Source: Pseudalkalibacillus berkeleyi
GTDB taxonomy: Bacteria > Bacillota > Bacilli > Bacillales > Fictibacillaceae
DNA length: 64,000 nt
Direction: 5' to 3'
Assembly: GCF_021608225.1 (NCBI RefSeq)
Contig: NZ_JAKIJS010000001.1
Coordinates: forward strand, 620,001-684,000
Shown: piece after piece, positions 15,156 to 24,917 of the stretch
Layout of the letters: each line of letters starts with the position of its first letter
Position numbering within the stretch: the stretch's first letter is position 1
Translations under genes and position numbers: made by a program
The notes under the pieces: generated by a model
What the model saw: the letters and a program-made list of their open reading frames with translations, nothing else
Databases searched by the model: none
Told to the model about the DNA's origin: nothing

Positions 15156-16784
15156 ATGATCGTATCTACAATTAATCAAATCAGCAAAATGTATGCAGGG
15201 ACTTGGATTTTTCAAGACCTTTCATTACAAATATATGAAAAAGATAGACTGGCATTGATCGGACCGAATGGTGCAGGGAAATCTACATTGATGAAATGCA
15301 TCGCTGGAACAGAAACCGTTGATACCGGTACCGTAGCTTACAAAAAAGACAGTACCATTGGAATGCTCGATCAAATTCCTAAAGTTGATCCTCACATCCA
15401 AGTGGAAGAAGTACTTAAACAATCATTTGAAGAAGTATATGAAATTGAATTACAACTGAAAAGAGTTACAGAGAAAATGTCAGATCCATCTGAACAAGAT
15501 AAACTAGAAAAGCACTTCAATCAATTCGGCAAACTACAAGACCGCCTAGAAGAATTGAACGGGTATGCAATTGATTCAAAAATTAAAGGTGTCATGCAAG
15601 GGCTTGGTCTCGATCAACTTAGTGATCATCCTTTCGCTACATTAAGTGGTGGAGAGCAAACGAAGGTTGGACTTGCTGCCATACTGCTTGAAGAACCGGA
15701 CTTACTCTTATTGGATGAACCAACGAACCATCTTGATATGGAAGCATTGGACTGGTTAGAAGAATACATCCGGAATTATGAGGGTGCAGTCGTCATCATC
15801 TCACATGACCGGTATTTTCTAGATGCCGTTGCGACCAAAACGGTAGAAATTGATTCAGGCGTTTTAGAAGAATATGTAGGAAATTACACTGCTTTCACTA
15901 AAGAAAAGGAGAAGCGGTTAACATTAGAGTTCCAAGCCTATCAAGATCAGCAAAAGAAAATAAAGAAAATGAAAGAGGCCATTAAACGAATGCGTGACTG
16001 GGCAACGCGTGCTGATAATCCAAAAATGCACAAGCGCGCTCGTAATATGGAGAGGGCTTTAGAACGAATGAACAAATTAGATCGGCCGCAGCTCGAACGC
16101 CGAACAGCGGATCTTGGATTTACCTCATCTAAACGAAGTGGTAAAGATGTCGTCCAGTTTGAAAATGTATGTAAACAAATCGATGAAAGGATACTCTTTT
16201 CTAGCCTTAATTTTATGCTTCATTTTAAGGACCGAGCAGCGATTATCGGAAAGAATGGGGTTGGTAAATCGACCCTACTTCGTATGATACTTGGTGAAAT
16301 CACTCCAGATGAGGGAGAGGTTCGAATTGGAGCATCTGTTAAAATCGGGTACCTATCACAAAAGGGGTTGTCAGGCTACGAAGGGTGGAATATTCTCGAT
16401 GCTTATCGAGATGTTGCTCGAGTTGAAGAGGGGGAAGCGCGGTACCGGTTAAGTCGATTTTTATTTTTCGGTAAGGATGTTTTTAAGAAAGTAGATGCAT
16501 TAAGCGGTGGAGAAAGAACGCGCTTGAGACTAGCCCAAATGATGACGGAAAATTATAATCTTCTTCTGTTAGATGAGCCAACAAACCATCTAGACATTGA
16601 CTCTCGGGAAGCGTTAGAAGAGGCATTAGATGGATTTGGTGGAACGTTGCTGGTCGTTTCACACGATCGCTATTTCCTCAACAAATTGATTAATAAAACA
16701 TTTTGGATTGAAGACGAGAAGATCAATCATTACATCGGCAACTATACAGATGCCAAAGAAGAAAGAATAAAATTAAAAAATTGA
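15156..16784 (+). CDS. ABC-F family ATPase (ribosome-associated)
   Basis: 542 aa, two ABC domains in one chain and no membrane segments, the ABC-F layout. First domain: Walker A GPNGAGKST at 36-44, signature LSGGEQTK near 164, Walker B LLLLDEPTNHLD. Second domain: GKNGVGKST near 365, LSGGERTR, LLLLDEPTNHLD. Between them lies a charged helical linker of about 85 residues (KKIKKMKEAIKRMRDWATRAD ...), the P-site tRNA interaction motif. Such proteins act at the ribosomal E site as translation factors or antibiotic protection proteins. The leader with ORF and terminator hints at drug-inducible control. Subfamily not assigned. Confidence 0.92.
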   Translation: MIVSTINQISKMYAGTWIFQDLSLQIYEKDRLALIGPNGAGKSTLMKCIAGTETVDTGTVAYKKDSTIGMLDQIPKVDPHIQVEEVLKQSFEEVYEIELQLKRVTEKMSDPSEQDKLEKHFNQFGKLQDRLEELNGYAIDSKIKGVMQGLGLDQLSDHPFATLSGGEQTKVGLAAILLEEPDLLLLDEPTNHLDMEALDWLEEYIRNYEGAVVIISHDRYFLDAVATKTVEIDSGVLEEYVGNYTAFTKEKEKRLTLEFQAYQDQQKKIKKMKEAIKRMRDWATRADNPKMHKRARNMERALERMNKLDRPQLERRTADLGFTSSKRSGKDVVQFENVCKQIDERILFSSLNFMLHFKDRAAIIGKNGVGKSTLLRMILGEITPDEGEVRIGASVKIGYLSQKGLSGYEGWNILDAYRDVARVEEGEARYRLSRFLFFGKDVFKKVDALSGGERTRLRLAQMMTENYNLLLLDEPTNHLDIDSREALEEALDGFGGTLLVVSHDRYFLNKLINKTFWIEDEKINHYIGNYTDAKEERIKLKN

Positions 16785-16793
16785 TTAAATAGA

Positions 16794-16844
16794 AGACTGA
16801 CTCTTCATCAAGCAAAATAGGATGGAGGGACAGTCTTTTTTTTG
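16794..16844 (+). terminator. Terminator after the ABC-F gene
   Basis: A long stem pairs AAGACTGACTCTTCATC with GATGGAGGGACAGTCTT (one mismatch), then a run of eight T. Confidence 0.88.
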
Positions 16845-16941
16845 AGCTCATGATCTTCTGGAGGTGAAATTTACCAAAGAAATGGACTTGCATATAGAAC
16901 GAGTGTTCGCATATAATGATAAAAAACGGGAGGAAAAAGTC

Positions 16942-17175
16942 ATGAAGAGAATGTTAATCAGAGCTTTTGAACAAAGAAAGCCGATTGAAATTGTATATCT
17001 GTCCACAGATGGTGCGATTACGCAACGTGTCATCTGGATTTCAAACGTAACTGAGTCATCGATCACTGGCTATTGTTCTCTGCGAAAACAAACACGAACG
17101 TTCAGCATTGATCGTATTCTTTCTTCTAGACTGATTCCGTACCATAATAAAAAATCAAATGATTATGCCGGTTAA
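16942..17175 (+). CDS. Stand-alone WYL-domain-like small protein
   Basis: 77 aa from the ATG at 16942, which has GGGAGG nine bases upstream. The sequence IEIVYLSTDGAITQRVI followed by ITGYCSLRKQTRTFSIDRI is the core of a WYL domain, a small beta fold that senses ligands or nucleic acid and is usually fused to a helix-turn-helix. Here it is alone. A longer version from an ATG at 16882, or from the GTG at 16864, is possible because GGAGGTGA occurs at 16859-16867. It lies just before the next small gene (15 bp) and addB. Confidence 0.75.
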   Translation: MKRMLIRAFEQRKPIEIVYLSTDGAITQRVIWISNVTESSITGYCSLRKQTRTFSIDRILSSRLIPYHNKKSNDYAG

Positions 17176-17190
17176 GGAGTGAGTTAGAAC

Positions 17191-17547
17191 ATGTATGCTA
17201 CAAAGGAAGAAAGCCTACTCATCGATCGGTTTATCCTTTATCCAATGCTTCTGACCATATTGAATCGGGATTTGCAAGTATTTCAGCAAGCACCTTTTAA
17301 ATTTACACAGCCTTACGTTTTGTGGATTGAAGACAGAATGCGAGAAATTACAGAAGAACTCCATCAAATGCGTAGAGAAATGAAGTCGAAAAACATTAAA
17401 GTATCTTTCCACCGAATTTATCAAGATACGTCTGAATACAACATCATTGTTCGTGGCTATCATGAAGTGATTAAATACTCCAACTTCCACCTTCGAAATC
17501 AGGCTGAGTTAGCTCTTCAGAGATTATTTCTTGGTCTTACATCTTAA
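17191..17547 (+). CDS. Conserved hypothetical protein upstream of addB
   Basis: 118 aa, hydrophilic and helical. The N-terminal part (LIDRFILYPMLLTILNRDLQVFQQAPFKF) and the tail (RNQAELALQRLFLGL) remind me of the short YhjD-type proteins that lie near addAB in Bacilli, but I cannot confirm that. GGAGTGAG precedes the ATG. No catalytic motif, signal peptide or membrane segment is seen. It may be cotranscribed with the WYL gene 15 bp upstream. Confidence 0.72.
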   Translation: MYATKEESLLIDRFILYPMLLTILNRDLQVFQQAPFKFTQPYVLWIEDRMREITEELHQMRREMKSKNIKVSFHRIYQDTSEYNIIVRGYHEVIKYSNFHLRNQAELALQRLFLGLTS

Positions 17548-17671
17548 TCTTTCGGTGGTTTCCTCTAGACCTCCAAATTATCAATACTTGCCAAGACTCT
17601 AACCTATAAATCCATATAAAAAAATGAGATAATAAGAAATACGAGTTCAAAGACGGGAAGGAGAATGGTAC

Positions 17672-20600
17672 ATGTCTGTCCGATTTATCGTTGGTAGATC
17701 TGGAAGCGGCAAGACAACGAAATGCTTAGATGAGATTCGATCCGTTTTACAAAAGAATCCATCTGGAGCTCCGATTGTCATGCTCGTACCTGATCAAATG
17801 ACTTTTCAAATGGAATATGAGTTAGTGAAGACACCTGGACTAGGCGGAATGATTCGCGCGCAGGTGTTTAGTTTTTCCAGACTAGCACTGAAAGTTCTTC
17901 AAGAGGTTGGCGGTTTAACACGTTATCATATTAGTTCCACAGGAATGAACATGCTCCTGAGGAAGGTCGTCGAGAAAGAGAGAGATCAGTTAGTCTTATT
18001 TAATAAATCATCTGAACAGAACGGCTTTTATGAGTTACTTGAAGAGATGGTGAAAGAGTTTAAACGATACTGTTTAGAAGCTACAGACCTTGAACAACTC
18101 GAGAAAACATTATTAGAAGAATCGGATGATCGCAATTTATTGAGAGACAAGCTACATGATTTACATATTATATATCACCAATTGGAAGCCATGTTAGAAG
18201 GTCAATATGTTGATTCAGAGGATTATTTACGCATGTTAGAAGAGCGCATGCCAGACTCTAGCTACTTTAAAGGATGCGAAGTGTGGATTGATGGTTTTCA
18301 TAGCTACACCCCACAAGAAATGGGAGCCATACGTGCGCTCATGAAAAAGGCGAAGCGAGTGAATATCACGCTAACTTCAACTGGACCGACTGACCATCCA
18401 GCTTCAGACCTTGATTTATTCAGGATGACGAATACAACGTATCAGAAGTTATCAGCCATTGCTGAGGAAGAAGGCATCCAAGTTGAATCGGTTGAGCGAC
18501 TTGAGGAACAACATCGCTTTCAGCATTCTCCTTCTATCAGACATTTAGAGAATTATTTACACGAACGACCTGTCGTTCCATTTTACGGTGAAAGTACTGT
18601 GCAAATTAGTAGTGCGGTAAACCGTAGAGCTGAAGTAGAAGGCATTGCGAGGGATATTCAAGAGCTCGTCCAAAATAAGGGGTATCGATATCGAGATATC
18701 GCGATCTTAGTAAGGGATGCATCTACATACTCCGATCTTTTAAATACGTTGTTAGTAGATTATGAGATTCCTTTTTTCCTTGATCAGAAGAGGTCGATGC
18801 TACACCATCCTCTAATTGAATGCATTCGCTCAAGCTTAGATGTTATTTCTCAGAATTGGCGATATGATCCCGTTTTTCGGTGTGTTAAAACCGATTTATT
18901 GTTTGAACATGATCAATGGACGACACAGCAAATAAGGGAACAAGTCGATTTATTAGAGAACTACGTGTTGGCACATGGTATTCATGGTAAGAAACGATGG
19001 ACAAGTAAAGAAGATTGGAATTATCGGAAATTTAGGTCTCTCGATATGAACTTTGGTAGTCAGACGGATGATGAGCGTGATAAACAACGTTGGATTAATG
19101 AAGCGAGACAGATGATTGCAGATCCTTTGTCACGTTTGGAAAGAGATTTGAAAGCTTCTAACAATGGCAAGGAGCTTTGTGAAGCTTTATTTCTTTATTT
19201 AGAATATCTTCAAGTACCTGCAAAGCTTGAAAAGTGGCGGTATGATGCTGAACAAGCTGGAGATTTAAGTCTTGCTAGAGAACATGATCAAGTTTGGCAA
19301 GCTGTCATAGATCTTATGGAACAAATGGTTGAGATTGTAGGAGAGGAACCTTTAAGTTTAGACCTATTTAACAAGATGTTGAATACAGGATTAGAGTCGA
19401 TGAGGTTTGCTCTCGTACCGCCTTCAATTGATCAAGTCTTGATTGGTAGTCTAGACCGCTCCAGATTTTATGATGTGAAGTGTACGTTCATACTTGGTGT
19501 AAATGATGGTGTGTTACCTGCTAAACCGAGTGAGGACGGCATTTTATCTGAGGATGACCGGGAAACGCTACAGTCTCTCGGTGTTGAGATGGCGCCTACA
19601 GCTAGGGAAAACCTTCTGGATGAAAACTTCCTAATTTACATGGCCTTGGCAAGTGCTTCTGACTATCTCTTTGTTTCTTATCCTTTAGCGGATGAAGAAG
19701 GGAAATCTCTTGTTCCGTCTATCTTAATCAACCAGCTTAAAGAGTTATACCCAGAGCAATCCGAACGATTCATTATGCAGGAACCGAATGAAAGTGATGA
19801 AGAACCTTTCCGTTTCATCGGTCGGCCTGGCCGAACACTATCTTTCTTAACTTCACAGCTTCGTCAGTGGCAAAAAGGTTACCCAATAGCTAGTGAATGG
19901 TGGAATGTATATAACTGGTTTGTTATGAATGAAGGCTGGAACACTTCAGCTAAACGAACAATTCATAGTCTCTTTTATGAGAATAAAGCTGATTCATTGA
20001 AAAGTAATACGAGTAAACAATTGTACGGAGATCATCTCAAGGCCAGTGTATCTAGAATGGAGAAACATCAATCATGTCCATTCTCTCATTTTGCTAGCTA
20101 TGGATTGAATCTTCAAGAGAGACAATTGTTCCGTCTTGAAGCACCAGATATTGGTCAACTATTCCACGCTGCTTTGAAAGAAGTTGCTGATTCGCTCCAA
20201 CAGAGAAAAATGGATTGGAGAGAGCTTTCTTCGAAGGACTGTTATCGAATTGCAACTGAAGTAGTAGAAAAGCTAGCACCTAGATTGCAAAGTCAAATCT
20301 TATTAAGCTCAAATAGATATCAGTATATCAAAAGGAAACTCATTAACGTTGTAGGACGAGCTTCATATGCACTCAGTCAACAAGCGAAGGCAAGCGGTTT
20401 TTCTCCGATAGGACTTGAGCTTGAATTCGGAAATAAAGAAAAAATCCCGGCTTTAAAATATCAACTAAAAGACGGAACGACGATGGAAGTCATCGGTAGA
20501 ATCGACCGAGTAGATACTGCTACAAATGAAGATGGATTACTCTTACGTGTCATTGATTATAAATCAAGTCAAAAAGGTCTGAATTTGTCAGAGGTATATT

Positions 20601-21172
20601 ATGGTATAGCCTTACAAATGTTGACTTATTTAGATGTCGTGCTAACCCACTCTGATGAATGGCTAGGGAAAGAGGCCGATCCAGCAGGTGTGTTGTATTT
20701 CCATGTCCATGACCCTGTCCACTCATCCAAAAAACTTCTAACACTAGATGAAATTGAGAAGGAATTGTTTAAGAAATTCAAGATGAAAGGTTATGTCTTA
20801 GAGGATGAGGATGTTGTTCAGCTTATGGACAACACAATTGAAGGACACTCGGAAATCATACCAGTGGCAACTAAAAAGGATGGTAGTTTCCGGAAAGGCT
20901 CATCACTACTAAATAAAGAACAATTTGATGAAGTGCGTTCCTATGTAAGGTCAATGATTGGTTCGATAGGTTCAGACATTATGGATGGCAACATTGATAT
21001 TTCACCTTACGAGATGCAAAAACGAACGCCATGTACGTATTGTTCATTCCGCTCAGTTTGTCAATTCGATCATTCATTAGAAGAAAATAACTACAGACCT
21101 TTAAAGAATATAAAAGATGAAGAACTATTTAAAAAAATGCGAGAGAGGGGAGGAGATGAAGCTGATGCGTGA
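17672..21172 (+). CDS. addB: ATP-dependent helicase/nuclease subunit B
   Basis: 1166 aa, the usual AddB length. Walker A is GRSGSGKT at residues 8-15. The iron-sulfur cluster cysteines are Cys802 (HQSCPFSH) and Cys1121, Cys1124 and Cys1130 (PCTYCSFRSVC), nearly identical in number to the B. subtilis protein. The RecB-type nuclease motif is LRVIDYKSSQKG. With AddA it resects double-strand breaks and responds to Chi in the cytoplasm. GACGGGAAGGAG precedes the ATG. Its end overlaps addA by 8 bp. Confidence 0.97.
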   Translation: MSVRFIVGRSGSGKTTKCLDEIRSVLQKNPSGAPIVMLVPDQMTFQMEYELVKTPGLGGMIRAQVFSFSRLALKVLQEVGGLTRYHISSTGMNMLLRKVVEKERDQLVLFNKSSEQNGFYELLEEMVKEFKRYCLEATDLEQLEKTLLEESDDRNLLRDKLHDLHIIYHQLEAMLEGQYVDSEDYLRMLEERMPDSSYFKGCEVWIDGFHSYTPQEMGAIRALMKKAKRVNITLTSTGPTDHPASDLDLFRMTNTTYQKLSAIAEEEGIQVESVERLEEQHRFQHSPSIRHLENYLHERPVVPFYGESTVQISSAVNRRAEVEGIARDIQELVQNKGYRYRDIAILVRDASTYSDLLNTLLVDYEIPFFLDQKRSMLHHPLIECIRSSLDVISQNWRYDPVFRCVKTDLLFEHDQWTTQQIREQVDLLENYVLAHGIHGKKRWTSKEDWNYRKFRSLDMNFGSQTDDERDKQRWINEARQMIADPLSRLERDLKASNNGKELCEALFLYLEYLQVPAKLEKWRYDAEQAGDLSLAREHDQVWQAVIDLMEQMVEIVGEEPLSLDLFNKMLNTGLESMRFALVPPSIDQVLIGSLDRSRFYDVKCTFILGVNDGVLPAKPSEDGILSEDDRETLQSLGVEMAPTARENLLDENFLIYMALASASDYLFVSYPLADEEGKSLVPSILINQLKELYPEQSERFIMQEPNESDEEPFRFIGRPGRTLSFLTSQLRQWQKGYPIASEWWNVYNWFVMNEGWNTSAKRTIHSLFYENKADSLKSNTSKQLYGDHLKASVSRMEKHQSCPFSHFASYGLNLQERQLFRLEAPDIGQLFHAALKEVADSLQQRKMDWRELSSKDCYRIATEVVEKLAPRLQSQILLSSNRYQYIKRKLINVVGRASYALSQQAKASGFSPIGLELEFGNKEKIPALKYQLKDGTTMEVIGRIDRVDTATNEDGLLLRVIDYKSSQKGLNLSEVYYGIALQMLTYLDVVLTHSDEWLGKEADPAGVLYFHVHDPVHSSKKLLTLDEIEKELFKKFKMKGYVLEDEDVVQLMDNTIEGHSEIIPVATKKDGSFRKGSSLLNKEQFDEVRSYVRSMIGSIGSDIMDGNIDISPYEMQKRTPCTYCSFRSVCQFDHSLEENNYRPLKNIKDEELFKKMRERGGDEADA

Positions 21173-24100
21173 AGTTATTCCTAAACCAGAAGGTGCACAG
21201 TGGACTGATGAACAATGGCAAGCGATTACAGCCCGTGGAGAAGACATCTTAGTTGCAGCAGCTGCAGGCTCAGGGAAAACAGCTGTGCTAGTAGAGAGGA
21301 TCATCCGCCGTCTGACTGAAAAAGACGGTGTCGATGTCGATCGTTTGCTAATTGTTACGTTCACTAATGCTGCTGCGGCTGAGATGAGGAAGAGAATAGG
21401 GATTGCATTAGAGAAAGAATTGAAGGAAAAGCCAGGCTCACTACATTTGAGAAGACAGTTGACATTGCTGAACAGGGCATCCATTTCAACCCTTCACTCT
21501 TTCTGTATAGAAGTTTTGCGCAAATATTACTACCAGCTTGATTTAGATCCTAACTTCAGGATTGCTGACGAAACAGAAGTAGAATTAATTCGACAAGAGG
21601 TTTTAGAAGAGTTATTAGAGGTGGAGTACGGAAAAGAAAGTAATGAGCCATTTTACGATTTAGTCGATCGATTCAGCAATGACCGTGGAGATGATGAGAT
21701 ACAAAAGATGATTACCCGTCTTTATGATTTTTCACGAAGTTATCCCTGGCCTGAAATCTGGCTTAATCGGATGGTTGAGAAGTATGCATTGAGCCACAAT
21801 GCTGACAAGCTAGAAGACTTACCTTGGACAAGTGAATTAATACAAGATGTTCAACTGCAATTACGGGGCATGTTGGAATTGATTGAACAGGCGAAGGAGT
21901 GGTCTTTGTTACCAGGAGGTCCACATCCTTATTTTGAAACACTCCAAGAAGATGAGCAGCTCATTAGAAATTTGATTCATGCGGGGATGGATTCTTGGTC
22001 AGCAATATATGAAGCGTTTCAAGGGTCATCATTCTCAAGGTTGAAGGCCTGTAAAGGGGATGACTTTGATGATGCTTTAAAGGAACAAGTGAAATCCATT
22101 CGTGACCGAGTGAAAAAGCAAGTTGATAGCTTGAAAGAAGATTTATTCAGCAGAAGTCCGGAATCCTATATACATCACATACAGGAATTGGCACCCGTCA
22201 TGAAAACGCTCGTAGAATTGGTCACTCAATTTTCTAACCAATTCCAAGCAGCGAAAAAGGAAAAGGCACTTGTGGATTTTTCTGACTTAGAACACTACTG
22301 CCTTGAAATCCTCACCGGAGCATCTAGTTCAGAAACCGAGCTTGTGCCGTCACAAGCAGCGGAGGAGTATCGTCAAAAGTTCATTGAAGTACTCGTCGAT
22401 GAATACCAGGATACGAATCTTGTACAGGAATCAATTGTACAGCTTGTCACGAAGGAACAAGGCGAAGGTGCTAACTTGTTTATGGTCGGGGATGTTAAAC
22501 AAAGTATTTATCGCTTTCGATTAGCAGAGCCTACTTTGTTCCTTGATAAATATAAGCGGTATTTTGATTCTCAACCTGGTGAGGGCGTTCGTATTGATTT
22601 ATCACGTAACTTCCGAAGTCGTAGGGATGTCATTGACAGTACGAATTTCTTGTTTAAGCAGATTATGAACGAAACAGTAGGTGAAATTGAGTACGATGAA
22701 GCCGCAAAATTACGGCTAGGTGCAGACTTTCCTCAAAACGAACAAGCTAATACAGAATTGGTATTAATCGATCGTAGTGATGAAGAACAGGAAGTTGACG
22801 AAGATATTGAAAACTTGGAATCCATTCAACTCGAGGCAAGATGGATGGCTACACGTATTAAGGAATTAATTGGTCATAATGATGATCAGGCACCCTATCA
22901 AATTTATGATGGAAAACTGAAGCAACACCGGCCTATAACGTATCGTGATATTGTCATATTATTGCGTTCAACTGCAACGGCAGCACCAACGATTCAAGAA
23001 GAATTCAAAAAGCAAGGAATCCCTGCTTATGCTGACCTATCCTCAGGATATTTTGAAGCAGTAGAAGTTTCAGTCATGATGTCTTTACTTCAAGTTATTG
23101 ATAATCCATATCAGGATATCTCATTAGCATCAGTTCTGCGATCTCCGGTAATTGCGTTAACAGGTGAGGAGTTAGCTGAAATAAGAGTCGCCAATAAGAA
23201 AGGATCCTATTATGAAGCACTCGTTTCTTATTTGAAAGTTGCAGAGCCGTCATCAACCCTTGAGAAAGTAAATTTCTTTTATAAAAATTTGCAACGCTGG
23301 AGAACGAAGGCGCGACAAGGAGACCTATCTGATTTAATCTGGCAAATATACCGTGAAACGGGTTATTACGACTATGTTGGCGGCATGCCGGGCGGACAAC
23401 AAAGGCAGGCTAATTTAAGGGCACTTTATGATAGAGCGCGACAATATGAGAATACTTCTTTTAGAGGACTATTCCGATTCCTCAGATTTATCGAGAGAAT
23501 GAAAGACCAAGGTAAAGACTTAGGAGCGGCAAGAGCATTAGGAGAGCAAGAAGATGTTGTGAGAATTATGACCATCCATAAAAGTAAAGGATTAGAATTC
23601 CCAGTAGTCATGCTGGCTAATTTAAACAAAAGGTTTAATGAGATGGATATGCGGGGTGGCTTTCTTCTACACAAAGAAATTGGCCTTGGTGCGAAATTCA
23701 TGAATCCTACTCATAGGGTTAGCTATCCAACGTTACCACAGCTAGCCATCCAAAAGCGTCTCCGCATGGAAATGGTCGCTGAAGAGATGAGAATTCTTTA
23801 CGTTGCTTTAACGAGAGCGAAAGAAAAACTGATTTTGATAGGTGCAGTAAAGAATTTGGACAAACAGTTGCAGCAATGGCAACATATGATTGCCCGTAAA
23901 GGCTGGCTTTTACCAGATTTTGAGAGAGCATCTGCAAAATCCTATTTGGACTGGATTGGTCCTGCAGTTATCCGTCATCCAAGCATGGAGTTGCTTAGGG
24001 AACGGATTGGGTCTTCTAGTGTGATTGATGAGGATCTATCCGCTACAGAAGACAGATGGAATTTGACTTTATTGCAATCAAAAGACATAAAAGTAGTAGA

Positions 24101-24902
24101 TCATGAAGCGATGGAAGAAAAAAATGATTTATTGGAACAAATTAAAGAGTTCAAGCAAGTAACTGCTAAAGAAGTAACAGATATTGAAGCTAGATTATCT
24201 TGGCAATATCCATATCAACAATCTAAGAAACATATGTCGAAGCAGTCCGTTACTGAGCTTAAGAGAAATATTGAATCTCGAGATGAGTACGGAGATACGA
24301 CACTTGTTAGGCAGTTCCGAGGTCCTATTGGGGACAGACCGAGTTTCTTACAAGAAAAATCGATGACAGCAGCAGAAAAAGGTACAGCGATGCATTTAGT
24401 TATGCAACACTTGACTACCAAAGCAACGTTTTCTCATGATGTAATTCGTGAAACCGTTGCAGAACTTGTAAATCGTGAACTAATGACGGAAACACAAGCA
24501 GATTCAGTTGATATAGATTCGATTTCGTTATTTTTCGATACAGAGGTGGGGCATTATTTCAAAAATAATGCAAACATATTCAGAGAAGTACCTTTCAGTT
24601 TAGCGCTACCTGCAAAGGAAGCATATACGGATTGGCAAGGTAAAAATGACGAACATGTCCTCGTTCAAGGCGTAATGGATTGCGTCATTGAAGAAGAGGA
24701 TGGTTTCATCCTATTAGACTACAAAACAGATGGGATTAAGAATCGGTTTGAAGACTTTGAAAAGGCTCGGCCTATTCTTGAAAAAAGGTATGCTGTGCAA
24801 TTAGATTTATACGCAAAGGCAATAGAAGAAATTTGGAAGAAACCTTGTAAGGAAAAATACTTATACTTTTTTGATGGTGGACATCTACTGCGTCTACCAT
24901 AA
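21165..24902 (+). CDS. addA: ATP-dependent helicase/nuclease subunit A
   Basis: 1245 aa from the ATG at 21165, chosen because AGGAG (21151-21155) is nine bases before it. The ATG at 21156 abuts that site. Superfamily 1 helicase motifs: Walker A AAAAGSGKT at 31-39, LVDEYQDTN with Asp412, GDVKQSIYRFR, and LYVALTRAKEKL. The C-terminal RecB-like nuclease shows GTAMHLVMQHL and ILLDYKTDG (Asp1185, Lys1187). AddA is the 3'-5' motor and one of the two nucleases of AddAB. It overlaps addB by 8 bp, and sbcD starts 15 bp after its stop. Confidence 0.97.
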   Translation: MREVIPKPEGAQWTDEQWQAITARGEDILVAAAAGSGKTAVLVERIIRRLTEKDGVDVDRLLIVTFTNAAAAEMRKRIGIALEKELKEKPGSLHLRRQLTLLNRASISTLHSFCIEVLRKYYYQLDLDPNFRIADETEVELIRQEVLEELLEVEYGKESNEPFYDLVDRFSNDRGDDEIQKMITRLYDFSRSYPWPEIWLNRMVEKYALSHNADKLEDLPWTSELIQDVQLQLRGMLELIEQAKEWSLLPGGPHPYFETLQEDEQLIRNLIHAGMDSWSAIYEAFQGSSFSRLKACKGDDFDDALKEQVKSIRDRVKKQVDSLKEDLFSRSPESYIHHIQELAPVMKTLVELVTQFSNQFQAAKKEKALVDFSDLEHYCLEILTGASSSETELVPSQAAEEYRQKFIEVLVDEYQDTNLVQESIVQLVTKEQGEGANLFMVGDVKQSIYRFRLAEPTLFLDKYKRYFDSQPGEGVRIDLSRNFRSRRDVIDSTNFLFKQIMNETVGEIEYDEAAKLRLGADFPQNEQANTELVLIDRSDEEQEVDEDIENLESIQLEARWMATRIKELIGHNDDQAPYQIYDGKLKQHRPITYRDIVILLRSTATAAPTIQEEFKKQGIPAYADLSSGYFEAVEVSVMMSLLQVIDNPYQDISLASVLRSPVIALTGEELAEIRVANKKGSYYEALVSYLKVAEPSSTLEKVNFFYKNLQRWRTKARQGDLSDLIWQIYRETGYYDYVGGMPGGQQRQANLRALYDRARQYENTSFRGLFRFLRFIERMKDQGKDLGAARALGEQEDVVRIMTIHKSKGLEFPVVMLANLNKRFNEMDMRGGFLLHKEIGLGAKFMNPTHRVSYPTLPQLAIQKRLRMEMVAEEMRILYVALTRAKEKLILIGAVKNLDKQLQQWQHMIARKGWLLPDFERASAKSYLDWIGPAVIRHPSMELLRERIGSSSVIDEDLSATEDRWNLTLLQSKDIKVVDHEAMEEKNDLLEQIKEFKQVTAKEVTDIEARLSWQYPYQQSKKHMSKQSVTELKRNIESRDEYGDTTLVRQFRGPIGDRPSFLQEKSMTAAEKGTAMHLVMQHLTTKATFSHDVIRETVAELVNRELMTETQADSVDIDSISLFFDTEVGHYFKNNANIFREVPFSLALPAKEAYTDWQGKNDEHVLVQGVMDCVIEEEDGFILLDYKTDGIKNRFEDFEKARPILEKRYAVQLDLYAKAIEEIWKKPCKEKYLYFFDGGHLLRLP

Positions 24903-24917
24903 GGAAGGAGGAATTCT

